Shown here one piece after another: positions 37,401 through 49,218 of a stretch of DNA of 64,000 nt. Origin of the DNA: Sciurus carolinensis. Lineage: Eukaryota > Chordata > Mammalia > Rodentia > Sciuridae. Made by a program: the position numbers and the translations under genes. Numbering within the stretch: the first letter of the stretch is position 1; the number at the start of each line of letters is the position of its first letter. The stretch lies in assembly GCF_902686445.1 (NCBI RefSeq), contig NC_062226.1, positions 12,186,001 to 12,250,000 of the forward strand, given 5' to 3'. The notes beneath the pieces are model-generated. The model saw nothing but the letters and a program-made list of their open reading frames with translations. It was not told the origin of the DNA and searched no databases.

Positions 37401-38339
37401 TCATCCTGAAAATGCTGCTCTCCTGAGGATGTTTCCCAGAGCTCCTTTCATATCCCGATTCCTCAGACTGTAGATGAAGGGATTCAGCATGGGGGTGACC
37501 ACAGTGTACAACACAGACACAACGACATCCTTGTCTGTACTGCTATCAGATGAGGGGACAAAGTAGAGTCCAATAATTGCTCCATAGTACAGGGAAACCA
37601 CAGAGAGGTGGGAGCCACATGTGGACAAGGCTTTGCAGATCCCCTCGATGGAGGGTCCTCTCAGTACACTGACCCCAATGTGGCCATAAGAGACCAGAAT
37701 GCACATGAATGGCAGGGTAATGGCCACCACTCCTACAGTGAGAATGACCAGCTTATTGATGGTGGTGTCTGAGCTGGACAGCTTAAGTAAGGCAGAGAGG
37801 TCACAGAAGAAGTGGTGGAGAGTGTTGCCTCTAAGGAAAGAGAGCTGGGCTAGGAGGAGGGTGTGCACAAGGGCAATGGCAGAGGACAAGACCCAGGACA
37901 CCACCACTAGCAGGAAACAGAGGCTCTGTCTCATCATTGTGGTATAGTGCAAGGGGTGACAGATGGCCACATACCTGTCATAGGCCATGGAGGTCAGAAG
38001 GAAGCTGTCAAGAGCCCCAAGCATTAAGAAAAAATATGCCTGGGAAATGCACCCAGCATATGAGATGGACTGAGTCTGCGTCAGCATGTTCATGAGCATC
38101 TTTGGAGCTGTGACTGAGGAGAAGGAGATGTCAGTGAGGGCCAAGTGGCTGAGGAAGAAGTACATGGGGGTGTGGAGGCGAGAGTCCAGCCTGATGAGCA
38201 GGATGATGAGCAGGTTCCCCAGCACTGTGGTCAGGTACATAGCCAGGAACAGGGCACAGTACATGCCTTGCTCCTCTGGCTGGATGGGCAGCCCCAGGAG
38301 GAGGAACTCAGACACAGTGCTCTGGTTATCTTTCCCCAT
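37401..38339 (-). CDS. Olfactory receptor, OR1J-like (copy 3)
   Basis: Intact 312-residue odorant receptor. It starts MGKDNQST (sequon NQST at 5-8) and carries [16 protein letters not shown], Cys97, [10 protein letters not shown] at 118-127, Cys179, SYGHI and [14 protein letters not shown]3 reads [13 protein letters not shown]. Residues 169 and 189 are Leu and Ser. It shares [12 protein letters not shown] in the third extracellular loop with copy 4 but GALDSF with copy 2. A unique feature lies upstream: the splice-acceptor AG present in the other three copies is TG here (38,360-38,361), so splicing of the 5' leader may use another AG a few bases on, within the same leader, without touching the coding frame. 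The coding exon itself shows no damage. Confidence 0.93.
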   Translation of the reverse strand: MGKDNQSTVSEFLLLGLPIQPEEQGMYCALFLAMYLTTVLGNLLIILLIRLDSRLHTPMYFFLSHLALTDISFSSVTAPKMLMNMLTQTQSISYAGCISQAYFFLMLGALDSFLLTSMAYDRYVAICHPLHYTTMMRQSLCFLLVVVSWVLSSAIALVHTLLLAQLSFLRGNTLHHFFCDLSALLKLSSSDTTINKLVILTVGVVAITLPFMCILVSYGHIGVSVLRGPSIEGICKALSTCGSHLSVVSLYYGAIIGLYFVPSSDSSTDKDVVVSVLYTVVTPMLNPFIYSLRNRDMKGALGNILRRAAFSG

Positions 38340-40217
38340 GCTCTTCTTGTTATCTATTTCAGGAGACAAAAACGGGATGGAAAAGTGTAAGAATGAGAGG
38401 TCACTGGAATATTATACAACAAAACCATGGTTTTGGCCTAGTCATTATGTGCATTTTAAGTGGAATACCTCAATCTTTTTGCCACACTAATGTTCTATTT
38501 ATTATCTGAACAAAGAATATTATTTTTCCACCTAGAATCCAACAGTGTCTTTTGGAGAAATCATGAAATATCATCTAAATGATCATCAGATGAGACCAGG
38601 AACCAGTTTGAGAAATCCAGGATTTATGATGAAAATCTGAGAACAGAGAATTAGTTTGTATGTTCACAACTTTGACAGACTGTCCTATTACATGAGACCA
38701 CAGTTTGAGGAAGCAATTTCTCTCATGTTCTTCAAAGTGAATTGTGGATATAAAAGTCTGCCATATGAAGATCAAAATATGAGCACTGTAGTTAGGTGTT
38801 TAGTGGGGACAGGTGCAGGTTATGGAAGAGACAAATTTAAAAGCATGATCACGGTGGGAAGGATGTGGAGAACTTCCTCACATGATAGAAAGTTTCTATG
38901 CTATTCTCAAAACAAGGTAGACCCAAGAAAAAGCTTGAGTAAACATGTGACTGAAAGTTTAAGTAACTTCCGGTCTACTGGTGGAGGAGCACACTTTGGC
39001 AAGGCAAGAGAGTCAGCAGGAATCTGAATAGGAGTTAAGGCAGTAGTTTAGATACAAAATAACACCTGTTACACCTGGATTATGGCAGAGGAGTTGATTA
39101 AAATTACAGAGATATGCTATAAAATTTGGAATAATTTCCAAAAAGACTTAATGCAGATAAAGATAAACAAAAGAAGGAATGGTTTTCTCATATCTTCTTA
39201 AAAATAGATATAGACTACAGTTGAGTAAATAATTCAACACGGAGATATGGTTTTCCCTATCCTCTCAAAATTCAGGAAGATACTTAATATGAATTAATAT
39301 GAATTTCATTTAATATGAATTTCGTTACATGGTGGTGTTTGTCATAGTGTAGGGTGAGTGTGGCAAAATCTAGACTCAATAGCATATGCTAGATGCAAAC
39401 ATACACACAAACATGATCAAATTATTTAATATAAATTCTACTTCAGCCCTGACAAGGTTCCTTACATGATAAGAACAGGTACCTTCAGTGATAGGCCATG
39501 AGAAGGTTCTCCCATTTCTCACGAGCATGTTCAAAATATGGTGAAAGAGGTGGTTAAACTATACAGGTCTCAGTGTTCCACTGTGATAGGCAGAAGACTC
39601 ACAAGTTCACAACAATTCAAGATGCATATATGGTTACATTTTTGTTCACAGATCCTAAGAAATCAGAGTGAGGTCTAAGTTAACAAACCATGGAGATGAC
39701 CTATGGGTCAATCATGTTAACCACAAGTCAATTAGAGACAAACAGAATATAATTGCTTCATTGCCTTTGGCTCCCTTCAGGGAAGAACTACTTGTTGAAG
39801 CAGGCCTAAGAGAATTCACCCTTGGAGGAATCAAGCTAATAACCATTAGAACATGGTGATCCACAAAGTTGCCTGCCTTCTGTTTACGTTGCAAAATGTG
39901 CCTCAGAATCCATAATAAACCAAGCTTGAAATTGAGAGTGATACCCAGGTTTCTGCTTCTGACCACATGCTAAATCAGTAACACCAGAAACACTCTAATC
40001 CCATCACTGTCTGAACACAAGTCAGGAACTTATAACTCACCATCATTCCTGGACCCAAGAAATGCAACACAGTTTCTTTAAATCACACTCTCTTGCTCAA
40101 AAGCTGTGCTGTCTGCATTATGCTGATGCACATTACTCACAAAACCATAAAATAGTCATTCAATGTATGCTTTCCATTTAACCCCTTACAACAATGATTC
40201 CAAATCCATTACAGATA
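38340..40217. other. Upstream block of OR copy 3
   Basis: No gene. Strongly similar to 18,976-20,830 and 61,990-63,837. Small indels distinguish the copies. Expected to include the OR promoter and first exon, not locatable by eye. Confidence 0.55.
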
Positions 40218-40644
40218 TGTTTTAGCCAGCTGTGACTAAAAGGTCTGAAAAGAACAACTGTGGAGGAGGAAAGGTTTATTTGGGGGTTCACAGTTTCAGA
40301 GGTCTTAGTTCATGGACAGTTGGCTCCATTCCTTGAGGCTCAAGGTGAGGCTGAACATTATGGCTAAAGAGTGTGGTGGACGGAAGTGGCTCATGTAATG
40401 ATCAGGAAGCAGAGAGAAAGATTCCACTTGCCAGATACAAAATACATGCCCCAGAAATACACTCTCAATACCACCTCTTCCAACCATAACCTACCTGCCG
40501 TCAATTACAACTATGTTAATCCCACCAGGGAATTAATTCACTGACTGGGGTAAGGCTATCATAACCCAGTAATTTATCCTCTAAACCTTCTTGCATTTTC
40601 TCACATGCAAGCCTTGAGAGACACCTCACTCCCAAACCATAACA
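40218..40644 (-). mobile_element. MaLR LTR (unit B)
   Basis: Same minus-strand LTR as 20,831-21,269, with 'TGTTATGGTTTGGGAGTGAG' at its minus-strand start. It carries a deletion of about 10 bases near 40,230 compared with unit A. Confidence 0.8.
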
Positions 40645-41034
40645 ATATATCTCTACCTCCATTTCTTCTATGCCTGGTAGATAATGAACACCATGTTCTC
40701 ATTATTAAAGGAGAAGATGTATGAATATTTATGCTACTAATTGGCTCAATTCAAGTTAGGAATCAATCTGTAAATAAAACTGCTATTTGAGTGAAGAAAT
40801 CTTGTAAGAGATTTAGGCCTCTGGAGTGGTTCTGGGTCCTATGGGTCATGGTTGACTATCCATTTCCTTGATGATAATGCTCCAGTTGACCTGTCTGATT
40901 CCTAGAAGCCAAGGGTTCACAATCTTTCCTTCTCAAACCAGAACTTCATTGCCACCTACCCCTTTCCCTGCATTAATGGAGATTAAAAAAAATCAATGGC
41001 TTCCTGGGATTTCTCAACTAATTAAGCAATATGA
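40645..41034. other. Non-coding spacer
   Basis: Counterpart of 21,270-21,654; nothing recognisable. Confidence 0.5.
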
Positions 41035-42677
41035 GGACTCTGGGAAGATGATGGAAGAGAGAGGTCAGTTCCCTGGCTCCTCTGTGGCATGAAATCAATG
41101 AAAGCAGAGAGGTAGCTTTTCAGCAAGATGGGTGATTGAACAAAAATCAACTGAAATTTAATACTTGACGCTCAAAACAGATCATTTCAATGAAATACAA
41201 AAAAAAAAAAAAAAAAAAAAAAAAACTCAAACCTAAAGAAGGAAGTGGAAAGTCAAATACAGGAGACTTACAGGACCCCAAATATTAAAAAATTACAACA
41301 CACCCACACCAACGCGCATTACTATGAAAATGCCTAACATGGAAAATAAGGATAGAATTTTAAAGACTGCCAGAGAAAAATGTCAGATTATATTTAGAGG
41401 GAAATCAATTCAGATCACACCTGAATTCTCAATCCTCAAAGCTAGCTGGTCATGGAATAATATATACCAATCTCTAAAAGAAAATGGGTGCTAATTAAGA
41501 GTACTGTACCCTACAAATTTTAAACTTCAGATTTGAAGATAAAAGAAAAACAAACCATGATAAACAAAAGTTAAAATAATTCACAAGAAAGCCTACACTA
41601 CAGAACATTCTCAGCAAAAGATTTCATGAGGATAAAATGAAAAACAAAAGTGAAAACCAGCACAAGGAAAAACTACACTAAAGGAATAATCAATCAAAGG
41701 AGAAACAAATTCAAATTGAAAACCAGAAATAAACTAAAATGACTGGGAATGCAAATGATATCTCAATAATAACTTTGAACAGAAATGGCCTAAATTAATC
41801 AATGAGAAGACATAGAAAGGCAGATTGAATTGAAAAACAAGATCCAACAATATGCTTTCTCCAAAAGACTCACCTCACAGGCAAAGACATCCACAGACTG
41901 AATGAAAGGTTGAGGGAAAAAAAAAAAAAAACATATCACTCACCTGAATCTCATAAACAAACTGGGGTTTCTATTCTCATATCAGATTAAGTGGTCTTCA
42001 AACCAAAGTTAATCAGAATGGACAAAGAAAGTTGTTTCATACTACTGGAGGGAATTATACAATAAAAGACATAACAATCATAAATATTTATGCTTCAAAC
42101 AATGGAGCATCTACATACATCGAACAAACCCTCCACAAATTCAAGAATCAAATAGACCACAACACAATAATACTTGGCAACTTTAACACAAATTCTCTCA
42201 CCACTAGATAGATCTTCCAAACAAAAACTAAACAAAGATATTATCAAACTAAATAATACAATCAATAATTTAGACTTAACAGACATACATAGAGTATTTC
42301 ATCCATCAAAGATCAAATAAACTTTCTCCTCAGCAGCACACAGAGCCTTCTCTAATAGAAACCATATCTTAGGACACAAAGGAACTCTTAGTAACTACAA
42401 AAAAATAGAGACAATACCCTGCATTCCATCAGTTCATAATGGAATAAAATAGAAATCAACAACAACAAAAAAAATAGAAGTTACTCTAACACCTGGAGAC
42501 TAAATAATATGCTACCTAATGACAAATGGATAGCAGAAGAAATCAGAAAGGAGACAAAAAATATTTAGAGGTAAATAAAAAGAACAACACAACATATAAA
42601 ATCTCTGGGACACAATGAAGGCGGTTCTAAGAGGAAAGTTGATGGAATTGAGCTCATTCATTAAAATAATAGGAAAT
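41035..42677 (+). mobile_element. Degenerate L1 5' portion (unit B)
   Basis: Paralogous copy of the L1 at 21,655, sharing its internal deletion and decay. ORF1 C-terminal remnant at about 41,330-41,690 and endonuclease remnant at about 41,760-42,677. It has an A-run at 41,199-41,225 not expanded in unit A. It ends where a different L1 segment starts. Confidence 0.85.
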
Positions 42678-43152
42678 ACTCCCATAGCACAAGAAATAAA
42701 AGCAAGAATCAACAACTGGGATAGATTCAAACTAAATAGCTTTCTCTCAGCAAAGGAAACTATCAGTAATGTGAAGAGAGAGCCTACAGAGTGGGAGAAA
42801 ATCTTTGCCACTCACTCTTCAGATAGAGCACTAAGTTCCAGAATATATAAAGATCTCAAAAACTCTACACCAAGAATACAAATAATCCAATCAACAAATG
42901 GGCTAAGGAAATGAACAGACACTTCACAGAGAAGGTGTTCAAGCAATCAACAGATACACGAAAAAATGTTCAACATCTCTAGTAATAAGAGAAATGCAAA
43001 TCAAAACAACCCTAAGATTCCATCTCACCCCAATTAGAATGGCGTTTATCAAGAACACAAGCAACAATAGGTGTTGGCAAGGATGTGGGAAAAAGGTTCA
43101 CTCATGCATTGCTGGTGGGGTTGCAAATTAGTGCAGCCACTCTGGAAAGTAG
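42678..43152 (+). mobile_element. L1 ORF2 C-terminal segment, plus strand
   Basis: Begins 'actcccatagcacaagaaat', which matches 31,159 onward in the full-length L1, and ends after 'ccactctggaaag'. It encodes parts of the ORF2 C terminus with small frameshifts. No 3' UTR or poly(A) follows. It abuts an oppositely oriented L1 5' part at 43,150-43,154. Confidence 0.85.
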
Positions 43153-44042
43153 TACTGCTTTCATAGTGTCCCAGAGATTCTGATATGATGTGTCTTTGTT
43201 CTCGTTTACTTCTAAGAATATTTTCATTTCCCTCCTGATGTCTTCTGTTATCCATTCATCATATAATAGTGTATTATTTAATCTCCAGGTATTGGAGAAG
43301 TTTCTGTTTTTTATTCTGTCATTTATTTCTAATTTCAATCCATTATGATCTGATAGAGTACAAGGTAGTATCTCTATCTTCTTGTATTTGCTAACATTAG
43401 CTTTGTGGCATAGAATATGGTCTATTTTAGAGAAGGATCCATGTGCTGCTGAGAAGAAAGTGTATTCATTCTTTGTTGGATGGTATATTCTATAAATGTC
43501 TGTTAAGTCTAAATTGTTGATTGTGTTATTGAGATCTATGGTTTCTTTATTCAATTTTTGTTTGGAAGATCTATCCAGTGGTGAGAGAGGTGTGTTAAAA
43601 TCGCCTAGTATTATTGTGTTGTGGTCTATTTGATTTCTGGAATTGAGAATGATCTGTTTGACATACATGGATGAGCCAATGTTCGGGGCATAGATATTTA
43701 TGATTGTTATATCTTGCTGCTTTATGCTTCCCTTAAGCAGTATGTAATGTCCTTCTTTATCCCTTCTGACTAGTTTTGGCTCGAAGTCCACATTATCTGA
43801 ATGAGGATGGATACTCCAGCTTTTTTGCTGTGTCCATGTGCATGGTATGTTTTTTCCCATCCTTTCACCTTTAGTCTATGGGTATCTCTTTCTATGAGAT
43901 GAGCCTCTTGCAGGCAGCATATTGTTGGGTTTTTCTTTTTAATCCAATCTGCCAGTCTATGTCTTTTGATTGATGAGTTCAGGCCATTAACATTCAGGGT
44001 TATTATTGTGATATGATTTGTATTCCCATTCATTTGACTCAT
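43153..44042 (-). pseudogene. L1 ORF2 endonuclease portion
   Basis: Two open pieces separated by one frameshift near 43,790-43,850. Motifs: 'TLNVNGLNSSIKRHRLADW', 'CCLQEAHL', 'ILGDFNTPLSPLDR' and 'SDHNGLKLEINDR'. The domain is nearly complete at its N-terminal side; no RT follows because of the rearrangement at 43,152. Confidence 0.88.
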
Positions 44043-44089
44043 TTTTGTTTTTTGACATGATTTTGTTTCTCCTTTATTTGGCTATTCCT

Positions 44090-45091
44090 TTAGGCTAGTT
44101 CCTCCTGTTGCTGATTTGCATCGTTGTTTTTCATATCTTCCTCATGGAATATTTTGCTGAGAATGTTCTGTAATGCTGGCTTTCTTTTTGTAAATTCCTT
44201 TAGCTTTTGTTTATCATGGAAGGATCTTATTTTGTCATCAAATCCGTTTTCTTTCAGGGCTTGGTAAATGTTGTTCCAGGCCCTTCTAACTTTTAGGGTC
44301 TGGATTGAAAAATCTGCTGATATTCTTATTGGTTTCCCCCTGAATGTAATTTGATTCTTTTCTCTCGCAGCCTTTAAAATTCTGTCTTTATTTTGTATGC
44401 CAGGTATTTTCATAATAATGTGCCTTAGTGTGGGTCTGTTGTAATTTTGTATATTTGGAGTCCTATAAGCCTCGTGTACTTGGTTTTCCATTTCATTCTT
44501 CAGATTTGGGAAATTTTCTGATATTATTTCATTGAATAGATTGTTCATTCCTTTGGTTTGTTTCTCTAAGTCTTCCTCAATCCCAATAATTCTTAAATTT
44601 GGCCTTTTCATGATATCCCATATTTCTTGTACATTCTGTTTATGATTTCTTACCATCTCTGTTTGTTCAACTTGTTTTCAAGATTAAATATTTTGTCTTC
44701 AATATCTGAGGTTCTGTCTTCCAGGTGTTCTATCCTAGTGGTTATGCTTTCTATGGAGTTTTAAACTTGGTTTATTGTTTCCTTCATTTCAAGAATTTCT
44801 GTTTGTTTGTTTTTTCAGTATCTCTAACTCTTTATTGAAAAGATCTTTTGCTTCCCGTATTTGCTCTTTTAACTGCTGATTGGTGCGATCATTTAATGCC
44901 TGCCTTTGCTCTTTCATCTCCTCCTTCTATGCCTGCATTTGCTCTTTCATCTCCTCATTTGCTTCTCTGATTGTTTTAATTATGTACATTCTGAACTCCC
45001 TTTCTGACATTTCTTCTGCTGTTCTGTCATTGGGTTTTATTGATATAGTATCTAGGTTTATTTGGGACATTTTCTTCCCTTGTTTTCTCAT
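44090..45091 (-). pseudogene. L1 ORF1 pseudogene (inverted L1)
   Basis: C-terminal part open at 44,656-44,090 ('RPNLRIIGIEEDLEKQTKG' to 'NQQQEELA'). The coiled-coil part upstream is broken by a stop near 44,763 and by frameshifts. A short deletion removes the Cys/Gln segment expected before 'FDDKIRSFHD'. Confidence 0.82.
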
Positions 45092-45094
45092 ATT

Positions 45095-46139
45095 GGTCAG
45101 ATATCAGTGGGACTCTGAGATATTGCAGATTTCCTCCTTTGGTTTATAGTGTCCCTGTAGATTTCCAGTATATCACCTCTCAGCCTTCAGTAGCCTGAAG
45201 TCTTGGAGGAACTTGATAATGCAGTGCTTCTGAAGAAAGCTGCCCCTAACCTGCTACTGGTTCCCGGACTTGGAGCTGGCTCTGTGTGGAAAGGCTCTCA
45301 CTGGGCTGTCTGCTCCGAGAAGCTGGCCGTGGAACGAGCCCGCCACCGGAGGGGGCAGGGCTGCCTGAGGAGGACTCTAGCTGGCCTGCCCTGCTCTGAG
45401 AAGCTGCCCCTGTCTGGGCCTGCCACCCAGGCCGAGCTTCACCCAGTGGGGGAGACTCACCCCTTGCCTCTATGTTAGTCTGAGTCTCTCAATGCCTTCC
45501 CTTCATGAATCCTGGGTTCTGGAGTGACAGGAGATGCAGTCACCCTCTACTCTGCCATCCTGGATCACCCCGTGGAAGGAGCCTGCCGCCAGAGGGACAG
45601 GGCTGCTTGGAGAAGTCTCTGGCTGCCCTGCCCTGGTCCCAGAGGCTGCCTGTGGGCCGTAGCTCACCGCTGGCTCCAGAACTTGGAGTTGGCTCTGTGC
45701 AGAAAGGCTCTCACTGGGCATCCTGCTCCAAGAAACTGGCCCATGAAAGAAGCCTGCCACCAGAGGGAGCAGTGCTGCTTTGGGAAGTCCCTGGCTGCCC
45801 TGCCCTGGTTCCTGAAGCTGCCTGTGGGCTGGAGCTCACCGCTGGTTCCGGGACTTGGATCTGGTTCTGAGCAGAAAGGCTCTTACTGGGTGCTTTGCTC
45901 CGAGAAGCTAGCCGAGGAAGGCGCCCACCACTGGGGGGAGCAGGGCTGCCTGGGAAAGACTCTAGCTGCCCTGCCCTGCTCTGAGAATCCACCCCTGTCC
46001 AGGCCTGCTGCCCGGGCCAAGCTTCACCCATGGCTCTATGTTAGTCCGAGTCTCTCAATGCCTCCCTTCTTGAATCCTGGGTTCTGGAGTGACAGGAGAT
46101 GCAGTCACCCTCTAGTCTGCCATCTTGGATCTCCTCCAG
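45095..46139 (-). repeat. L1 5' UTR with long internal repeats
   Basis: Two levels of repetition. Units of roughly 200 bases recur, each with 'gagctggctctgtg' or a variant, 'gaaaggctctcactgggc' and 'gcagggctgcctg'. In addition the outermost sequence around 46,030-46,139 ('agtctctcaatgcc', 'gaatcctgggttctggagtg') recurs at 45,481-45,575, about 565 bases away. The monomers differ from those of the L1s at 25,649 and 14,738. Confidence 0.75.
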
Positions 46140-46951
46140 AGGTTCACATATTTTTATATCATAACAATGATGAGACATGATGAGACAGCATGTTTACAAG
46201 TATCACTCTTACACTTGACGAAGATGAGGGTTAATCTGAATTTATCTGTCACTCAAGTTTTATACTGACCTTATAACATGTGCATTGTTATCATTGTTCT
46301 CAGAAAATGTTAATAACCCTAAATCTGCAAACGCTGAACAGTAAGACTTCCAAGAAAGACATTTGCTTGTGTGCTATAGGGTCCATTCCCTTACCAAATA
46401 TCACTGCACAATTTACTTTCAGAGCCCTTTCCCCTTAGCAGGAGCAATCTGCAAACACACGAGGAGGTCATGAGAATAGTGTAGTGACTTTCAGCTGTAC
46501 TCCATTCAGCATGGCATGAAATGTTCTCACCCTGCATACTCCAAATCAGTGATTGTCAAAGCAGGCACTTTTATCTGAGTCCCTACAAATTATTCTGGGG
46601 CATAAGAAGCAATGTGGAAACAGAGGGCTTTTCCCCACTGCTTTCCTTGGGTTTAGTCTCGATATTGAATGTAATTTTTAATTTAAAAACAGTATAATAG
46701 GAGAGCATGATGTTTCCAGTAATTAAGAGTCAGGTAATAAATTTGAAGATCATGGTTTGAAGTTAAATATCTTTACCCATTCATCACCTAAAAGATATAT
46801 CTCCCAGTCTTCTCTTAGTCTCCCAGCTATACATTCAGACACTCATAATAACAAACTGTGACATCTAAAGAATGGAGGAACTTATGTGATAACCAAAGTC
46901 TCTTACTTTTGACCCCATTTGGACCCCTCTGGTATCAAGAATACAAAGTGT
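46140..46951. other. Non-coding spacer, start of unit C
   Basis: Matches 33,779-34,598 with scattered substitutions. No gene visible. Confidence 0.55.
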
Positions 46952-47040
46952 CTGGGGATGTAGCTCAGTGGTAAAGCACTTGCCTAGCACACATGCGGCT
47001 CTGGGTTCAATCCCCAGCCTTCCCCTCCAAAGAAAACAAC
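46952..47040 (+). mobile_element. ID SINE, unit C
   Basis: ctggggatgtagctcagtgg, gcacttgcctagcacacatg and ggttcaatccccag followed by an A-rich tail. Same site as 34,599 and 6,079, so it predates the duplications. Confidence 0.9.
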
Positions 47041-47273
47041 ACCAGAAACACTCTAACACCTCACTCTCTGTACAAAAGAGTACATGTGGATATATTTTTT
47101 AAATCATGCTATATAGCTACATGCAACACAAGGTACAGATTCTAATGAATTAGTGAATTCATTTGGTAAATTGTATCAAGGCATAAAGCTTTAGCTTCAT
47201 TCCAGAGAGGTCCCTGGCACACCTAGTAAGATCACCCAGAAGTGACCACTAATCTTTTATTTTAATGGTGTGT

Positions 47274-47558
47274 TCATACAGTTCTATAGGAGACTGTATT
47301 GCTGACACTGGAGCTGGAATTTCCGCTGGAGCTATCTCTGCCACCATAATTAGTGCTAGCCTGGGGTTGTGATGTCTCTAGTTTGAAACTAGTGCTACTT
47401 CCAGTTGCATCTGCAATACTGGATCCAGATCTAGCTAGAGAGCTGGTGGTCGAGCTGATACTAAACACCCCACCAATTCTGTAGTTGAGTCTACCGCTGG
47501 TGCTGACGCTGGAGCTAGAACTGGACCTGACTTTACTCCTGAACTTGTCATATAGCAA
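47274..47558 (-). other. Unrecognised Ser-rich ORF (94 codons)
   Basis: Paralogue of 34,909-35,205, open from MLYDKFRSKVR to YRTV, with the same Ser/Gly/Thr-rich composition. The C-terminal end differs by an earlier stop. Function unknown; probably a fossil. Confidence 0.3.
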
Positions 47559-47599
47559 TCACTTCAGCATTGCACTGCATTATAGAGATCTCCCAGTCA

Positions 47600-48856
47600 C
47601 AAGTTCCACCTCCAAAAAGTCTCCTAAGACAACTGTGCACCCAAAATGAATGGTCTTAGGCAATTTCCTCATAGTGTAGCCTGGCCCATCTTCTTACATT
47701 TTCACATGCATACACCCCAGTTCTCCTAAGCCTCTGGCTCTGCCTTAGTGGGTTCCAGGTGCTACTGCTCATTCAGGAGATGGTGGACATGGCGCCTGTC
47801 TGCAGCCTTCATGGAGACATGTGCCACATTCCTGTCATCTCTTCCTTCCTGGGGTATCCATTGCAGCTTTAGTGTCACATCACAACTTCGTGCTTCACCT
47901 TCTAAACACTGCCCATGGGAATTTCAAAACTGCCAGAGATTTCCTGGCATCCCAGGCCTCCTTCGAAACCACAGTGGAAGCCCCCATGACCTTGCAATCC
48001 TTGCATTCTTCATACCTGCAAAACCAGAGCCACATTGATGATGCCAAGGCCTGCAAGCAGATTGAGCAGAATCCAGACTCACTTGAAACATGGCTACAGG
48101 GACTCTTAGTGTGTGGACAACTGATCACAGTAAAATGAATCCTTGTCTTTCCATGTGACTTGATGGAGTAGGGCACCCTGCCTCTCTTCAAAGCAAAGTC
48201 TTTCAAAGGAGATTTCACTTCCAAACCCTTCAGTCTGGGGTGGGTGGTGTCTTGACAATTGCTAAGGTGCCCCAAGGCATCTTTTCAATGCTCCAGGTGC
48301 AAAGTACTTGGCTTCTTTATCATGGTGCTAGTCTTTTCAGCAACTGTACCTTCCATGGCCCCAATTTTACACTGACTTTTTTCCTGGCCAAACTGCAAGT
48401 GTTTGGAATCTTTCTTCTCTGCTTCCTATTGTAAACCTGTCTAACTGCTGCCAGCCATACCTACTGATAGCTCTAGTGCCTTGAAATTTCCTCTGCTGGT
48501 TTAATTTTCCCAAGACATTTAAATTCATCCTCACACAAATTCTCAGGTCAAGGACAACATGTAAATAAGCTCTTACCAGAAGGTAATGTGTATGATCACT
48601 AGTCCTGTTTCCAATAGTTTAAGTTTCCATCTGAAACTTAAGGAATACAGTCTCCACAGTCCATGTTCTTGTCAGCATTCCATTCTTATAAGCTCACATC
48701 AGAATCGTTCATTATAATATGCTTACAACCTTCTAGGACTTCTCTAGCCTGCAGCTCCAAACATGTACAAATTCATCTCAAACCAGTTACAAAGGCTTCT
48801 GAAACACATGGTCAGGAATAGTTACAGCAACAACCTCACTCTTGGTACCTATTTTC
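47600..48856 (-). mobile_element. MaLR-like internal region, first stretch
   Basis: Leads into an LTR at 48,857 through 'ttggtacctattttctg', the junction style of MaLR elements on the reverse strand. Its left limit is uncertain. Part of it (47,890-48,200) matches 7,020-7,310 in unit A. ORFs at 47,748-48,434 carry no recognisable domain. Confidence 0.5.
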
Positions 48857-49218
48857 TGTGTGAGTCAGCTTTAGCATGTCTGTGGCAAAATAACTAAGAA
48901 AAACAGTTTAAAGAATGAAGGATTTATTTTGGATTACAAATGTAGAGGTTTGAGTTCATTGTGGATAACTTCATTGTGGATAACTTGTGTTACTTCTCCC
49001 CTCACAATGACAAAATATGAGCTCCAAAGGCACACCCCAATAACCAATACCCTTCAGCCACAACCTGCCTGCCTACATTTATCACCCAGTAAATTCATTC
49101 AAGTAGATTAATGCATGAATTGGATCGAGATGTTCATAATCTAATAATTTTATCTCTAAACCTTTTTGCATTGTCTCACACATGAGTTTTGGCAACATCT
49201 TATATCTAAACCATAACA
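48857..49218 (-). mobile_element. MaLR LTR, inner copy
   Basis: Minus-strand LTR starting TGTTATGGTTTAGATATAAG at 49,218. It is directly followed at higher coordinates by 'ttctgcccctagccccc', the internal-region end typical of MaLR elements. No counterpart in unit A. Confidence 0.75.

Larger units (their letters stand above)
33779..41120. repeat. Segmental duplication unit B (with OR copy 3)
   Basis: Repeats the order of units A and C: spacer, ID SINE, Ser-rich ORF, then directly the ancient L1 block, composite SINE, TG run, OR copy 3, OR upstream block, MaLR LTR. It lacks everything between the equivalents of 47,905 and 59,208 in unit C; the junction is at about 35,545-35,560. Confidence 0.8.
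43153..46139 (-). mobile_element. L1 5' part, inverted (5' UTR, ORF1, endonuclease)
   Basis: On the minus strand from 46,139: a start 'ccaagatggcagactagagg' homologous to the L1 at 25,649, a 5' UTR with long repeats (45,095-46,139), ORF1 (45,091-44,090) and ORF2 endonuclease (44,042-43,153) ending in '[10 protein letters not shown]'. The rest of ORF2 is missing and replaced by the inverted segment 42,678-43,152. Immediately after 46,139 the tandem-unit spacer begins. Confidence 0.88.

Noticed and set aside
45203..46180. Overlapping ORFs of up to 218 codons, both strands
   Set aside because: They fall in the repeated 5' UTR of the inverted L1 and are repeats of one monomer in different frames.
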